The notes beneath the pieces were generated by a model. It was not told the origin of the DNA. It saw only the letters and a program-made list of their open reading frames with translations, and made no database searches. Positions 35,679 to 43,789 of a stretch of DNA of 64,000 nucleotides are shown piece after piece (the stretch's first letter is position 1; every line of letters begins with the position of its first letter). This stretch comes from GCA-2401155 sp045047085 (lineage in GTDB: Bacteria; Pseudomonadota; Alphaproteobacteria; Rhizobiales; Rhizobiaceae), in contig JASFYT010000004.1 of the NCBI GenBank assembly GCA_045047085.1, positions 1-64,000 of the forward strand, in the 5' to 3' direction. Made by a program: the position numbers and the translations under genes.

Positions 35679-35731
35679 AGCGCCCAATGCCCCTCAAATT
35701 TTTTTAATTTTTACAATCCCAATATTGAACG

Positions 35732-35762
35732 TTTGTGGGGGCCGCGTTTGGGCCCCCACAAA
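35732..35762 (-). promoter_or_regulatory. strong intergenic stem-loop after the PotD-like gene
   Basis: TTTGTGGGGGCC (35732-35743) and GGCCCCCACAAA (35751-35762) form a perfect 12-bp GC-rich stem with a 7-base loop, beginning 10 bases after the binding-protein stop. On the transcribed strand the next bases are CGTTCAAT, so there is no U-tract. A U-rich run comes only about 25 bases later. It is the strongest hairpin in the window and may block 3' exonucleases or attenuate transcription into the ATPase gene. Confidence 0.8.
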
Positions 35763-35772
35763 ATCTGAACCA

Positions 35773-36936
35773 CTAAAGGGCAGTCATTTTTTCTACATAT
35801 TCCTGACGAACATTTGAGAACCAAGGGGTAGACATTGGCCACCACCAAAGATTGTCGATCGCGCCTTCAGGATAAGCAATTTTAAAGGCAGCCTTGCTTG
35901 CATCGGTAAGATGGGCAGCAGAACCAACAGCAGCTGAGTTATAGCCGGTATTGTTGGCAAACATGCCGCCAATTTCCGGTGTCATCAAGAAGTTCATCAA
36001 CTCATAGGCTTGTTCTACATTGGTAGCACCCGATGGAATTGCCATTGTATCCATCCAGCCCAGCGCGCCTTCTTTTGGCGATGTGTAGATCCACTTTTTG
36101 TCCACATCATTGTGCAGTTTGATGCCGGTGGTATCCCAGGTCTGACCGATAGTGCAGCCACTATCGGTAAAGGCGGAGGTTGCTTCTGTTGCATTGTTCC
36201 AGAAAGCGCCAATGTTTTTCTTATGCGGTTTCATGAATTCAAGGCAACCATCCATCACGCGGCGCATATCAGCTTCGGATTTATAAATATCCATGCCACG
36301 GTTTGAAGATACTTTGCCAATGGAATCGAGGTAGATAGCAAGGGTAATCACCAAAGACTTTTGGCGACCGGCAACCTTTCCATCAAGACCATCTTCCCAC
36401 ATATGGCCGTAAGACAATTCACCCGGCTTAAAGCTATGAACCGAATTGTCGTAGGTCATACCTTCTGTGCCCCAGTCGTAAGGGACAAGAAAACGTTTGC
36501 CGCGCCGCGCAGCACCAAGCTTCAATGAGCTACGCCATACGGCAGGTTCAATCTGGTCAACTTTGATCTTGGACTCGTCGATCTCGGCTAGCAGATTTCC
36601 TTCGTCAAATTCAGGACGGGTATCCACCGACGGGAACACCAGATCAAAACCCTTGCCACCGGAAGCTTTAAGCTTGCTTTGAAGCTCTTCGTTCGAGCCA
36701 AAGGTAGATAGATTGATCTTGATGCCCGTTTTCTTTTCGAAAGCACCAGAGATATTGTCTTTAATATAATCGCCCCATGCAAACACATTTACCTCACCAG
36801 ACGAGGCGAGTGAGTCGCGAATAAAGAACGGTGTAGTAGCTAATGCACCGCCAGCAACGGCACCTTTCAGCAATGTTCGACGATTGAATTTCTTGACCGC
36901 CATTTGGGTCAGTAGACTTGATTTTTTATTAGACAC
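35773..36936 (-). CDS. PotD-like ABC transporter substrate-binding protein with twin-arginine signal
   Basis: I take the GTG at 36936 (387 residues) because GGGAGG lies 9 bases upstream; an ATG inside at 36903 is the other option. The N-terminus has NRRTLLKGAVAGGALA, a twin-arginine type signal ending before SGEVNVFAWGDY. The mature part has the spermidine/putrescine-binding pattern: WGDYIKDNISGAFEKKTG, then VPYDWGTEGMTYD near 170 and MDTMAIPSGATN near 310. Ligand identity is open; context favours an amino-containing phosphorus or sulfur compound. It is the first gene of the transport operon. Confidence 0.9.
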   Translation of the reverse strand: MSNKKSSLLTQMAVKKFNRRTLLKGAVAGGALATTPFFIRDSLASSGEVNVFAWGDYIKDNISGAFEKKTGIKINLSTFGSNEELQSKLKASGGKGFDLVFPSVDTRPEFDEGNLLAEIDESKIKVDQIEPAVWRSSLKLGAARRGKRFLVPYDWGTEGMTYDNSVHSFKPGELSYGHMWEDGLDGKVAGRQKSLVITLAIYLDSIGKVSSNRGMDIYKSEADMRRVMDGCLEFMKPHKKNIGAFWNNATEATSAFTDSGCTIGQTWDTTGIKLHNDVDKKWIYTSPKEGALGWMDTMAIPSGATNVEQAYELMNFLMTPEIGGMFANNTGYNSAAVGSAAHLTDASKAAFKIAYPEGAIDNLWWWPMSTPWFSNVRQEYVEKMTAL

Positions 36937-37041
36937 AGGATGTATCCTCCCAACAGTTAAAGTGGCTGCTAACAAGCAGCGGTGAAAACCTAACCGGAAT
37001 TGGTCAATCTAGTATTATCCACTTTGGCCTTGTGTACAATA

Positions 37042-37058
37042 CCAATTAACTATATTGG
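37042..37058. promoter_or_regulatory. inverted repeat in the MocR/importer divergent promoter region
   Basis: CCAAT (37042-37046) and ATTGG (37054-37058) flank a 7-base AT-rich spacer in the gap between the divergent PotD-like and mocR-type genes. The arms are short but the site lies where a MocR regulator would be expected to bind. TTGTGTACA at 37030-37038 lies beside it and recurs after the regulator gene at 38673-38681. Confidence 0.35.
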
Positions 37059-37129
37059 AACGGTGTATCATTTTTATGACGTTAGTAGGTGGCCCTGTTC
37101 ACAACCTTTGGGGGAGGGTGAGATATCGC

Positions 37130-38632
37130 ATGTCTAAACCAATTAAAGGCGCGCGCCTGCAGTTTTTAATGATCGAAAAATCCGGATCAACGCCAATCTA
37201 CCGTCAAATCGAGGGCCAGATTCGCGATGCCATTTTAACTGGCATTATCAAGCCGGGCCTGCAATTACCGGCGTCAAGAGTTCTGGCTGAGGATTTGGGC
37301 GTATCGCGCCCGACCATGGTTCGGGTTTACGAATATTTATCATTTGAGGGTTTTTTGGAAACCCGCCACGGCTCAGGAACATTTGTCTCACGGACCCTGC
37401 CGATCTATCTCCCGCATAAAAATACCCAACTGGAAAATTCAGAACAACAAAATACGACAATTACCAAACCCTTGTCCAAAACAGGAGAAGAATTCAACGC
37501 TCTGACCCCATCGCTGATTCGTTCTAAATTTGCCGCATTCCTGCCAAATGTTCCGGCCTTCGACCGCTTCCCCATTACTCGATGGCAGAAAATTCGTGAC
37601 AATTGTCTCAAGGCAGATCACACAAACCTCCTTGGTTATGAGGACAGCGCGGGCCATATGCCGCTACGGCGCAATATCGCTGAGTATCTGGCCGTCCACC
37701 GTGGCGACCGGTGCGACCCTGAACAAATTTTGATTGTACCGGGAGCAACCGCTGCTTTTCATCTAACCGTAATGCTGCTGAGCAATCCGGGAGAAAAAGT
37801 GTGGCTGGAAGACCCCGGTCCCGACGGGGTACGGGCTATGTTGGTGGCAATGGGGCGGAACGTCATCAATCTTGATGTGCAAGCAGACGGCATGGATGTA
37901 GAAAACGCAATTCAACACAATAGCGATGCACGACTCGCCTTTACCATGCCTTCGCGCCAACACCCCCTCGGGGTCACCCTTTCTTTGACTAAACGAATGA
38001 AACTTCTCGACTGGGCCCATAAAAACCGCAGCTGGATTATCGAAGATGATTATGACAGCGAATTTCGCTATAGCGGCCGGCCACTGGGTTCCATGCGGTC
38101 AATCGATACTACCAACAGCGTCATCTATGTGGGCACCTTCAGCAAGTCGCTATTTCCTTCTTTGCGTATTGGCTATCTGGTTCTGCCGGAAAACCTGATT
38201 GGCACATTTCGTAGCGCCCTCGGCACGATTTCGCGAAGCATCTCCATTCTCGATCAGGCAACGCTGGCCCAATTCATCGACGAAGGATATTTCACCGCCC
38301 ATATCAGGCAAATGCAAAGTCTGTACAGCACACGCCGTGCTTCTTTTATCGAAATTGCCAAAAAGAAACTGTCCGGCCTGCTTGATATTGAAGCCCCGGA
38401 TAGCGGCATAAATGTCATTGGCTGGTTGCCAAAGGGCACCGATGACGTGCAAATAAGCGAAGACCTTCGAAACGCTGGCATCTACACCTTTCCCCTGTCC
38501 CTCTTTCGTGCGCGCGCCTCGGACCGAACCGGGCTCGTCATGGGTTTCGCCTGTACGGACAGAGCAGAAACAACGGAAAAAATAACCCTTCTTGCTTCAA
38601 TTTTGGAGAGTTCTGACGCACTCAAAATCTAG
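37130..38632 (+). CDS. MocR-family regulator (GntR DNA-binding domain fused to PLP aminotransferase-like domain)
   Basis: From the ATG at 37130 (500 residues), with GGGAGGGTGAG 7 bases upstream. Residues 10-85 are a GntR winged helix (LAEDLGVSRPTMVRVYEYL). The rest is a class I aminotransferase fold, with IIEDDYDSEFRYSG and the PLP lysine in GTFSKSLFPSLRIGY near 350. Known members such as GabR, TauR and PdxR sense PLP adducts with an amine or PLP itself. It is divergent to the PotABCD-like operon, pointing to an amino-group effector such as the imported substrate. Confidence 0.92.
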   Translation: MSKPIKGARLQFLMIEKSGSTPIYRQIEGQIRDAILTGIIKPGLQLPASRVLAEDLGVSRPTMVRVYEYLSFEGFLETRHGSGTFVSRTLPIYLPHKNTQLENSEQQNTTITKPLSKTGEEFNALTPSLIRSKFAAFLPNVPAFDRFPITRWQKIRDNCLKADHTNLLGYEDSAGHMPLRRNIAEYLAVHRGDRCDPEQILIVPGATAAFHLTVMLLSNPGEKVWLEDPGPDGVRAMLVAMGRNVINLDVQADGMDVENAIQHNSDARLAFTMPSRQHPLGVTLSLTKRMKLLDWAHKNRSWIIEDDYDSEFRYSGRPLGSMRSIDTTNSVIYVGTFSKSLFPSLRIGYLVLPENLIGTFRSALGTISRSISILDQATLAQFIDEGYFTAHIRQMQSLYSTRRASFIEIAKKKLSGLLDIEAPDSGINVIGWLPKGTDDVQISEDLRNAGIYTFPLSLFRARASDRTGLVMGFACTDRAETTEKITLLASILESSDALKI

Positions 38633-38636
38633 CGGT

Positions 38637-38665
38637 TTGTCACAATACTGTTACATAAATGACAT
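38637..38665 (+). promoter_or_regulatory. Pho-box-like repeat upstream of the orphan pstS
   Basis: TTGTCAC (38637-38643), four bases, CTGTTAC (38648-38654), four bases, then ATGACAT (38659-38665) form three heptamers with an 11-base period. The PhoB consensus is two CTGTCAT-like heptamers separated by four bases; the first two units match at five of seven positions each. The array ends 55 bases before the pstS ATG, a typical activator distance. Confidence 0.6.
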
Positions 38666-38720
38666 ATATCCATTGTGTACAGGCTGTCGTCCCGGCAGCT
38701 AAAGCCAGAGGAGAATTGGC

Positions 38721-39767
38721 ATGTTGAAAAGACCTCCCACATTAGCAGCTCTGATGTTCAGTGCAGCCGTATTAGCGGCAACATCAAATGCGGCCCTTGC
38801 CCGCGACCAAATCAGCATCGTTGGCTCATCAACCGTATTCCCGTTTTCAACCACCGTTGCCGAACGGTTTGGTAGAAGCACGGATTTCAAAACACCAGTG
38901 GTTGAAAGCACCGGCTCTGGTGGCGGATTAAAACTCTTTTGCAATGGCGTTGGAGACAAGCATCCTGATATCGCCAATTCATCCCGCCGGATAAAATCTT
39001 CCGAAGTCGAAAACTGCGCCAAGAACGGCGTAGAAGAAATCATCGAAGTCAAAATTGGTTATGACGGCATCGTTCTCGCCAACTCGCTCAGTTCCGAGCA
39101 GCTGGACGTAACTTTGAAAGATGTATTTCTGGCTCTGGCCAAGAACGTCCCTGATGGTAAGGGCACAACAAAGGCCAATCCATATAAAACATGGAAAGAC
39201 ATCAATCCTTCTCTACCAGATTCAAAAATCGAAGTGATGGGCCCTCCCCCTACTTCCGGCACACGCGACGCGTTTGTTGAATTAGCAATGGAAGGCGGCT
39301 GTAAAACGTTTGATTGGATCAAGGCTTTAAAAAAGAGTGATAAGGACGCCTACAAAGCCCTTTGCCACACCATCCGCGAAGATGGCGCTTTCATCGAATC
39401 TGGTGAAAACGATAATCTGATTGTGCAAAAACTGAGCGCTAATCCCAGGGCATTTGGAATATTCGGTTTCAGTTTTCTAGACCAAAATTCCGACACCCTT
39501 CAAGGTAGTAAAATAGATGGCGTCGCCCCGGAGTTTGAAGAAATTTCAGACGGTAGCTATCCGATTTCGCGCTCTCTCTATTTCTACGTTAAAAAAGCTC
39601 ACATCGGAAAAACCGACGGCATCAAAGAATTTTTGAACGAATTCGCCAACGAGGCCGCATGGGGTGAAGAAGGGTATTTGACGGACAAAGGCCTCATCCC
39701 AATGTCCGAAGAGGAGCGCGAAGAATGGGCTGACAAAGTTAAAAACCTGGAAAATTTCTCCATGTAG
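38721..39767 (+). CDS. PstS-family phosphate-binding protein (orphan)
   Basis: This 348-residue protein has a Sec signal peptide (to ALA near 27) followed by RDQISIVGSSTVFPFS. The Ser/Thr phosphate loop and the TGSGGGLKLF segment near 60 match PstS, as does PPPTSGTRDAF near 170, which supplies the Arg/Asp/Thr ligands. CAGAGGAGAATTGGC precedes the ATG. No pstC, pstA, pstB or phoU follows, so it either feeds a transporter elsewhere or works as a stress-time scavenger. The upstream Pho-box-like repeat supports phosphate control. Confidence 0.9.
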   Translation: MLKRPPTLAALMFSAAVLAATSNAALARDQISIVGSSTVFPFSTTVAERFGRSTDFKTPVVESTGSGGGLKLFCNGVGDKHPDIANSSRRIKSSEVENCAKNGVEEIIEVKIGYDGIVLANSLSSEQLDVTLKDVFLALAKNVPDGKGTTKANPYKTWKDINPSLPDSKIEVMGPPPTSGTRDAFVELAMEGGCKTFDWIKALKKSDKDAYKALCHTIREDGAFIESGENDNLIVQKLSANPRAFGIFGFSFLDQNSDTLQGSKIDGVAPEFEEISDGSYPISRSLYFYVKKAHIGKTDGIKEFLNEFANEAAWGEEGYLTDKGLIPMSEEEREEWADKVKNLENFSM

Positions 39768-39786
39768 AAACCGGAAGTTTATTCAA

Positions 39787-39805
39787 TCGCCAATGGAGAT
39801 GGCGA
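39787..39805 (+). promoter_or_regulatory. stem-loop after pstS
   Basis: TCGCCA (39787-39792) and TGGCGA (39800-39805) form a 6-bp stem with a 7-base loop 19 bases beyond the pstS stop. No T-tract follows. It could act as a 3' protective structure or a weak terminator between the convergent pstS and glycosylase genes. Confidence 0.5.
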
Positions 39806-39900
39806 CTGGGTCGAGTTCGAGCTTTCCACCCATGATTTCAGGAAAACGCATTTCTGCCCGCGCATGAACTCGGCGGCAGAAATCTTAATTTCCATAGTGC

Positions 39901-40569
39901 TCAGTCAGCACTCATCGCAAGAACGCGGCTTATCTCAGTGAGGGCTCGGCCAGATTGCTTGTGCCAGATATTGAAGGCTTCCTGAACAGCGGCCATCGCC
40001 TTTTGCGAACTTGGCGACTTGTCAATTACACCCTCAGCAACAAGTCGCCCGACCACATCGCGAGAAAGAATAAAACCATCAACCCCCATGAAGCGCAGAA
40101 AATATTGACCCGTATTTCCGCCAAGACGGGAACCCCGTTTTTTCAGCATATTGAGTAGACCGGCATAATCATCCAAAGGCCACCCAACCAGCGCCTTTGT
40201 CAAACTGCCGTATTCTTTTGTCAGCTCGTTAATGAACATAGCATTAGCCTGAACCGCCCGAATTTTTGTGCCGTGACGTACAATATTTTTATTGGAAACA
40301 AGTTCGTCGAAATCCTCATCATTGAGCATGACACAGTGCCCAATATCAAAACCATGAAATGCGGTTTCAAATCCCGGCCACATGCTTTCAACCACTTTCC
40401 AGTTAAAACCAGCCTGAAAAATACATTTGGTCATACAGGACAGCCATCGATCATCGGTGATATTTTTTAGTTCCGCGGCACCTTTAGGTTGGGCCAGAAG
40501 CTTGTTCAAAGCATCCGCTCCGCCTTTGCGGCTTGCAGCAATATCAAATATTTCGTCAAAATTTCGCAT
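39901..40569 (-). CDS. DNA-3-methyladenine glycosylase I-like protein
   Basis: This 222-residue protein has the TagI family pattern: TKCIFQAGFNWKVVESMWPGFETAFHGFD near 45-73 (quoted in part: FNWKVV, FETAFHGFD), then VRHGTKIRAVQANA near 98 and GSRLGGNTGQYFLRFMG near 145. It lacks the N-terminal Cys/His zinc ligands of E. coli Tag (residues 4 and 17), as expected for a divergent subgroup. It presumably excises alkylated purines. It is not in an obvious operon with the aminotransferase gene 43 bases upstream. Confidence 0.82.
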   Translation of the reverse strand: MRNFDEIFDIAASRKGGADALNKLLAQPKGAAELKNITDDRWLSCMTKCIFQAGFNWKVVESMWPGFETAFHGFDIGHCVMLNDEDFDELVSNKNIVRHGTKIRAVQANAMFINELTKEYGSLTKALVGWPLDDYAGLLNMLKKRGSRLGGNTGQYFLRFMGVDGFILSRDVVGRLVAEGVIDKSPSSQKAMAAVQEAFNIWHKQSGRALTEISRVLAMSAD

Positions 40570-40612
40570 GGAACGTGCCCACTCTTCTTTGCAAAAACGC
40601 AGATCACCTATA

Positions 40613-41860
40613 TCATTGATGCATAATTTCAGCTTTTACAAGCGCACCTAAACGCTTGATACCGACTTCAATTGTCTCAATAGCGGGCAGAGAAAAACTC
40701 AGCCTCATTGTATTGTGTCCACCGTCATCAGCAAAAAAAGCATGCCCCGGAACAAACGCAACTTTTGCTTCACTTACCGATTTTTTTAAAAGATCCGATG
40801 CGTTCAATTCTTCTGGCAGTGTCACCCAGACAAACAATCCTCCTTCAGGTTTTGACCACTTCACCCCGTCTGGCATGTATACTTTTAATGCCTTCAGCAT
40901 TGCATCCCGCTTCAACCGATAGCTATTGCAGGCAGTTTCAACCTGACCATCGAAAAGCTCCTCCGCCAAATGCAACATTACCGATTGATTTATCGCAGAA
41001 CTATTGAGATCGCCAGCTTGTTTGATCAAGGTCAGTCGCCCGATAATTTGACGAGAAGCACATATCCAGCCAACCCGCAAACCCGGCGTAAATGTTTTGG
41101 AAAACGTACCGCAATGAATGACCCGCGAAGCATCAAGCGATCCGCAGGTTTCAACATCAAGCGCCTGAATTGCACGCACGTCTTTCCCGTCATATCGCAA
41201 TTCAGAATAGGGGCTGTCTTCGATCACCGGCACGTCCAACTCATCGGCCAGTTGCAAAAGATTCCGGCGGGCCTGCAAACCCAATGTCTCGCCAGAAGGG
41301 TTTGAAAAATCCGGCACCACATAAGCAAATTTAACTTCACCTCCGGCCTCCGCTGCTGACTGAGAATAGGAACCAGCCGTTCGATTGGTATTTTCCAATT
41401 TCAATTCGTCATAAACTGGTTCATTCGCAGAAAACGCCTGTAACGCCCCTAGATATGTCGGCGCCTCGACCAAGGCCGTATCATTGGGGGACAATAAAAG
41501 TTTCCCCAAAAACTCCAGCCCCTGTTGCGAACCATTGGTGATCAGAATATTTTCCACATCACATTTGATACCTTTGGACGCCATGTAACCGACAATCCAT
41601 TTACGCAATTCAGGATCGCCCTCACTGATAGAATATTGCAAAACCCGGCCGGCATTCTCCGCATTTGCCAACACTGCTTGATACGCCGAACGAATCTCTT
41701 CAACTGGAAAAAGAGCCGGGTCCGGAATACCGCCAGCGAAGGATATTATTTCCGGGCGCTCAAGAAGTTTAAGAAGTTCGCGAATTTCAGAGGCCCGCAT
41801 TTTGGCAATGCGAGAGGCATATTTTGGTTCCCATAAGTGGGAATTGGACGGTTCAGTCAT
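40613..41860 (-). CDS. PLP-dependent class I aminotransferase (LysN / 2-aminoadipate type)
   Basis: From the ATG at 41860 (415 residues). Fold-type I aminotransferase with EIISFAGGIPDPALFP near 35, TNGSQQGLEFLGKLL near 105, a YVVPDFSNPSGET block near 180 and the PLP lysine in CGTFSKTFTPGLRVGW near 255. The sequence resembles stand-alone enzymes closest to the MocR catalytic domain, such as 2-aminoadipate or valine-type aminotransferases. The substrate cannot be fixed. A large perfect palindrome lies 25 bases upstream of the start. Confidence 0.88.
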   Translation of the reverse strand: MTEPSNSHLWEPKYASRIAKMRASEIRELLKLLERPEIISFAGGIPDPALFPVEEIRSAYQAVLANAENAGRVLQYSISEGDPELRKWIVGYMASKGIKCDVENILITNGSQQGLEFLGKLLLSPNDTALVEAPTYLGALQAFSANEPVYDELKLENTNRTAGSYSQSAAEAGGEVKFAYVVPDFSNPSGETLGLQARRNLLQLADELDVPVIEDSPYSELRYDGKDVRAIQALDVETCGSLDASRVIHCGTFSKTFTPGLRVGWICASRQIIGRLTLIKQAGDLNSSAINQSVMLHLAEELFDGQVETACNSYRLKRDAMLKALKVYMPDGVKWSKPEGGLFVWVTLPEELNASDLLKKSVSEAKVAFVPGHAFFADDGGHNTMRLSFSLPAIETIEVGIKRLGALVKAEIMHQ

Positions 41861-41884
41861 AGCGCAACCTATACAGCAAAACCA

Positions 41885-41911
41885 CAATAGGTCAGCATTA
41901 CTGACCTATTG
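41885..41911. promoter_or_regulatory. perfect 11-bp-arm palindrome upstream of aminotransferase
   Basis: CAATAGGTCAG (41885-41895) and CTGACCTATTG (41901-41911) are perfect inverted copies with a 5-base spacer. The element lies between the end of the tetR-type gene and the aminotransferase start, so it may be an operator or a hairpin that ends tetR transcription. A TGGTTTTG follows on the transcribed strand, which is only weakly terminator-like. Confidence 0.6.
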
Positions 41912-41949
41912 TCAAGTAATCTCGATTTTAGCAACATCCCTACTGCGCT

Positions 41950-42549
41950 CTAAGGCATCGTCATTTCATTGGCCGTATGGTGCGCAGCAATCCGCACCTC
42001 TTCAGCCAAAGTAGAATCCGGCAAGGTGCGGGCCAACACCATACCACCGACACAAAGTGCTGCAAGCGAGAGCGCTTTCTGCCGAGCTTCAAAATTCGAC
42101 TGAGAGGTTTCCTTACCTAGACCACTTTCAAACAACCCGACCATTGCTTCCAATAACCCCTGATAAGAAGCCTGAACTTCAGGATTGGAGCGCGCCACAT
42201 CTGACGGCAACGCAATCATCGGACATTGGCCATCCAGATCGCCCAAATGGTCTACAGACAAATATGCCTCGATCATTTGGCGAGCAATATCAGGTCCGGG
42301 ATTCATCGGATCAACACCGGCATCGGCGCGCCATTCAGCCCCCCGTCCCATCAAGAAGCTGGCAACGGCCTCCCCGAAAAGGCTCTCCTTGCTTTTGAAA
42401 TGATTATAGAACCCACCCCGCGTAAGCCCTGCTTCCTGCATCACCATATCAATGGTAACATCGCCAAACCCGTGCCTGTTAAAGAGAATTCTGGCAGCTT
42501 CTACAATATTTGCCCGTGTCTTTTGCTTGTGTTCACCGCTGTACGGCAT
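41950..42549 (-). CDS. TetR-family transcriptional regulator
   Basis: This 199-residue protein has an N-terminal helix-turn-helix (about 10-57: ARILFNRHGFGDVTIDMVMQ, then AGLTRGGFYNHFKSKESL). The helical ligand domain has CPMIALPSDVARS near 110, a pattern of the AcrR/YxaF-like group. AGGAGACTAGCG precedes the ATG. It is divergent from the YCII-type gene, so that small-protein operon is the likely target. Confidence 0.9.
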   Translation of the reverse strand: MPYSGEHKQKTRANIVEAARILFNRHGFGDVTIDMVMQEAGLTRGGFYNHFKSKESLFGEAVASFLMGRGAEWRADAGVDPMNPGPDIARQMIEAYLSVDHLGDLDGQCPMIALPSDVARSNPEVQASYQGLLEAMVGLFESGLGKETSQSNFEARQKALSLAALCVGGMVLARTLPDSTLAEEVRIAAHHTANEMTMP

Positions 42550-42617
42550 CGCTAGTCTCCTTAGGCCGGATTAAGTTTCCGGAATCATATCAAAAATCTA
42601 AAAATGTTCTTTAACAT

Positions 42618-42633
42618 ATATAGATATCTGTAA
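42618..42633. promoter_or_regulatory. near-palindrome centred on AGATATCT, candidate TetR operator
   Basis: AGATATCT at 42622-42629 is self-complementary. The flanks TAT and GTA extend it to 14 bases with one mismatched pair. It lies in the tetR/YCII divergent gap about 55 bases before the YCII start. Short AT-rich palindromes of this kind occur by chance, so the call rests on position. Confidence 0.3.
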
Positions 42634-42681
42634 TGATCAAAATATTAGAATTTCAATCATTAACAAAAACAGGAAAATCCC

Positions 42682-42999
42682 ATGCCCAAATTTCTTTTCA
42701 GCTATCACGGCGGCGTCCAGTTCGAATCAAAAGAAGAAGGCATGGCCCACATGGTCAATTGGCAGGCCTGGAGTGCCGGTTTGGGTGATGCAGTAATTGA
42801 TCCCGGCATGCCTGTTGGTCCGTCAAAAACCGTAAGCGCCGATGGCGTTGCCGATGATGGTGGATCAAACCCCATCTCCGGAATTACAATTGTTCAGGCC
42901 GACACCATGGAAGCAGCTTTGGAAATGGCCAAATCGTGTCCCCATGTTGCAATCGGCGGAACAATTGAAGTTGCACAGGCGATGGACATGGAAATGTAG
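42682..42999 (+). CDS. YCII-related domain protein
   Basis: This 105-residue protein begins MPKFLFSYHGG and has a SKEEGMAHMVNWQAWSAG segment near 18. It ends with ITIVQADTMEAALEMAKSCP and EVAQAMDMEM. This ferredoxin-like fold matches the YCII/YciI family of small alpha-beta proteins, often annotated PhnB- or DGPF-like. The function is unclear. It opens a small plus-strand set with the EVE-like and TfoX/YjbR-like genes and is divergent from tetR. Confidence 0.78.
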   Translation: MPKFLFSYHGGVQFESKEEGMAHMVNWQAWSAGLGDAVIDPGMPVGPSKTVSADGVADDGGSNPISGITIVQADTMEAALEMAKSCPHVAIGGTIEVAQAMDMEM

Positions 43000-43029
43000 G
43001 CATCTGGATTAAGCACCAAAGGATTTTCA

Positions 43030-43446
43030 ATGCCGCACTGGCTAGTTCCGGCAAATACCAAATTTTACGACGTCTTTGCTGCTTTCGCGCAGAAGGAAAC
43101 CTATTGGCCAATGAATGCAAAAATTGCCGATGGTGACGTTTTGTATATCTATCTCGCAGCCCCGCACAAACAAATTGGTTTTGTCTGCGATGTGCTGGCC
43201 ACGGGATTTGATATGAACGAGATCATCGAAAAGGTTCGCCCATTTATAAAGGGCGAACCAGATGGCAAGGCCCCCTCAAAGCCGTTCATGAAACTCAAAG
43301 CCACCAAGTCATTTCCTCTCCGGAAAAACAGTTCAGTGTCGCTTCAATACCTCAGGGAAAACGGCCTGAATGGAATGTTGATGGGTGCACGAAAACTGGA
43401 AAACAACCCTGCGCTCTTTGGGTATATAGAAAAGAACCTGCGATGA
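43030..43446 (+). CDS. EVE-like (PUA-related) domain protein
   Basis: This 138-residue protein starts MPHWLVPANTKFYDVFAAF, followed by TYWPMNAKIADGDVLYIYLAAP near 26-47 and a FMKLKATKSF segment near 90. The W-x-P near the start and the GDVLYIY strand resemble EVE/PUA-like folds that read modified bases. The family call is moderate. It overlaps the next gene as ATGA, so the two are translated together. Confidence 0.6.
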   Translation: MPHWLVPANTKFYDVFAAFAQKETYWPMNAKIADGDVLYIYLAAPHKQIGFVCDVLATGFDMNEIIEKVRPFIKGEPDGKAPSKPFMKLKATKSFPLRKNSSVSLQYLRENGLNGMLMGARKLENNPALFGYIEKNLR

Positions 43447-43760
43447 GTTACGAGCAAGCGATCCATGCACTTTTATCCGAAGATGGGGTTGAAGAATCAA
43501 CCATGATGAAAACACCGTGTTTGCGGTATCGGGGTGATTTCCTCGCAATGATGTTCGACAAGCAGGACGCCCTCATCATCAAAGTCTCCCCCGAAAGGGT
43601 CGATGAACTGATTGCCACAGACAAGGGAATGGAGTTCAATTTCACCAAAAAGCGCTTCAAGGAATGGGTATTGATCCCTCTGGAATTTCAAGATGAATAT
43701 GAGGGCTACATCAACGAAGCCCTGACATACGCAAAGAGCAAGAAGAAATCGAGGACATAA
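43443..43760 (+). CDS. TfoX/YjbR-like small protein
   Basis: This 105-residue protein has MMKTPCLRYRGDFLAMMF at 19-36 and IIKVSPERVDELIATDKG at 44-61, with a late KEWVLIPLEF segment. The pattern of a strand-rich core accepting a short helix resembles TfoX N-terminal or YjbR/MmcQ folds. No catalytic motif is seen. It shares an ATGA overlap with the EVE-like gene and converges with pobA. Confidence 0.6.
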   Translation: MSYEQAIHALLSEDGVEESTMMKTPCLRYRGDFLAMMFDKQDALIIKVSPERVDELIATDKGMEFNFTKKRFKEWVLIPLEFQDEYEGYINEALTYAKSKKKSRT

Positions 43761-43789
43761 TCAGATCGCCAAGCCTTTATTATACAAAG

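Noticed and set aside
39797..39893. 33-codon stretch on the minus strand beginning CRRVHARAEMRF after the glycosylase gene
   Set aside because: It looks protein-like but opens right after a stop, has no start signal, and I cannot match it to a family.
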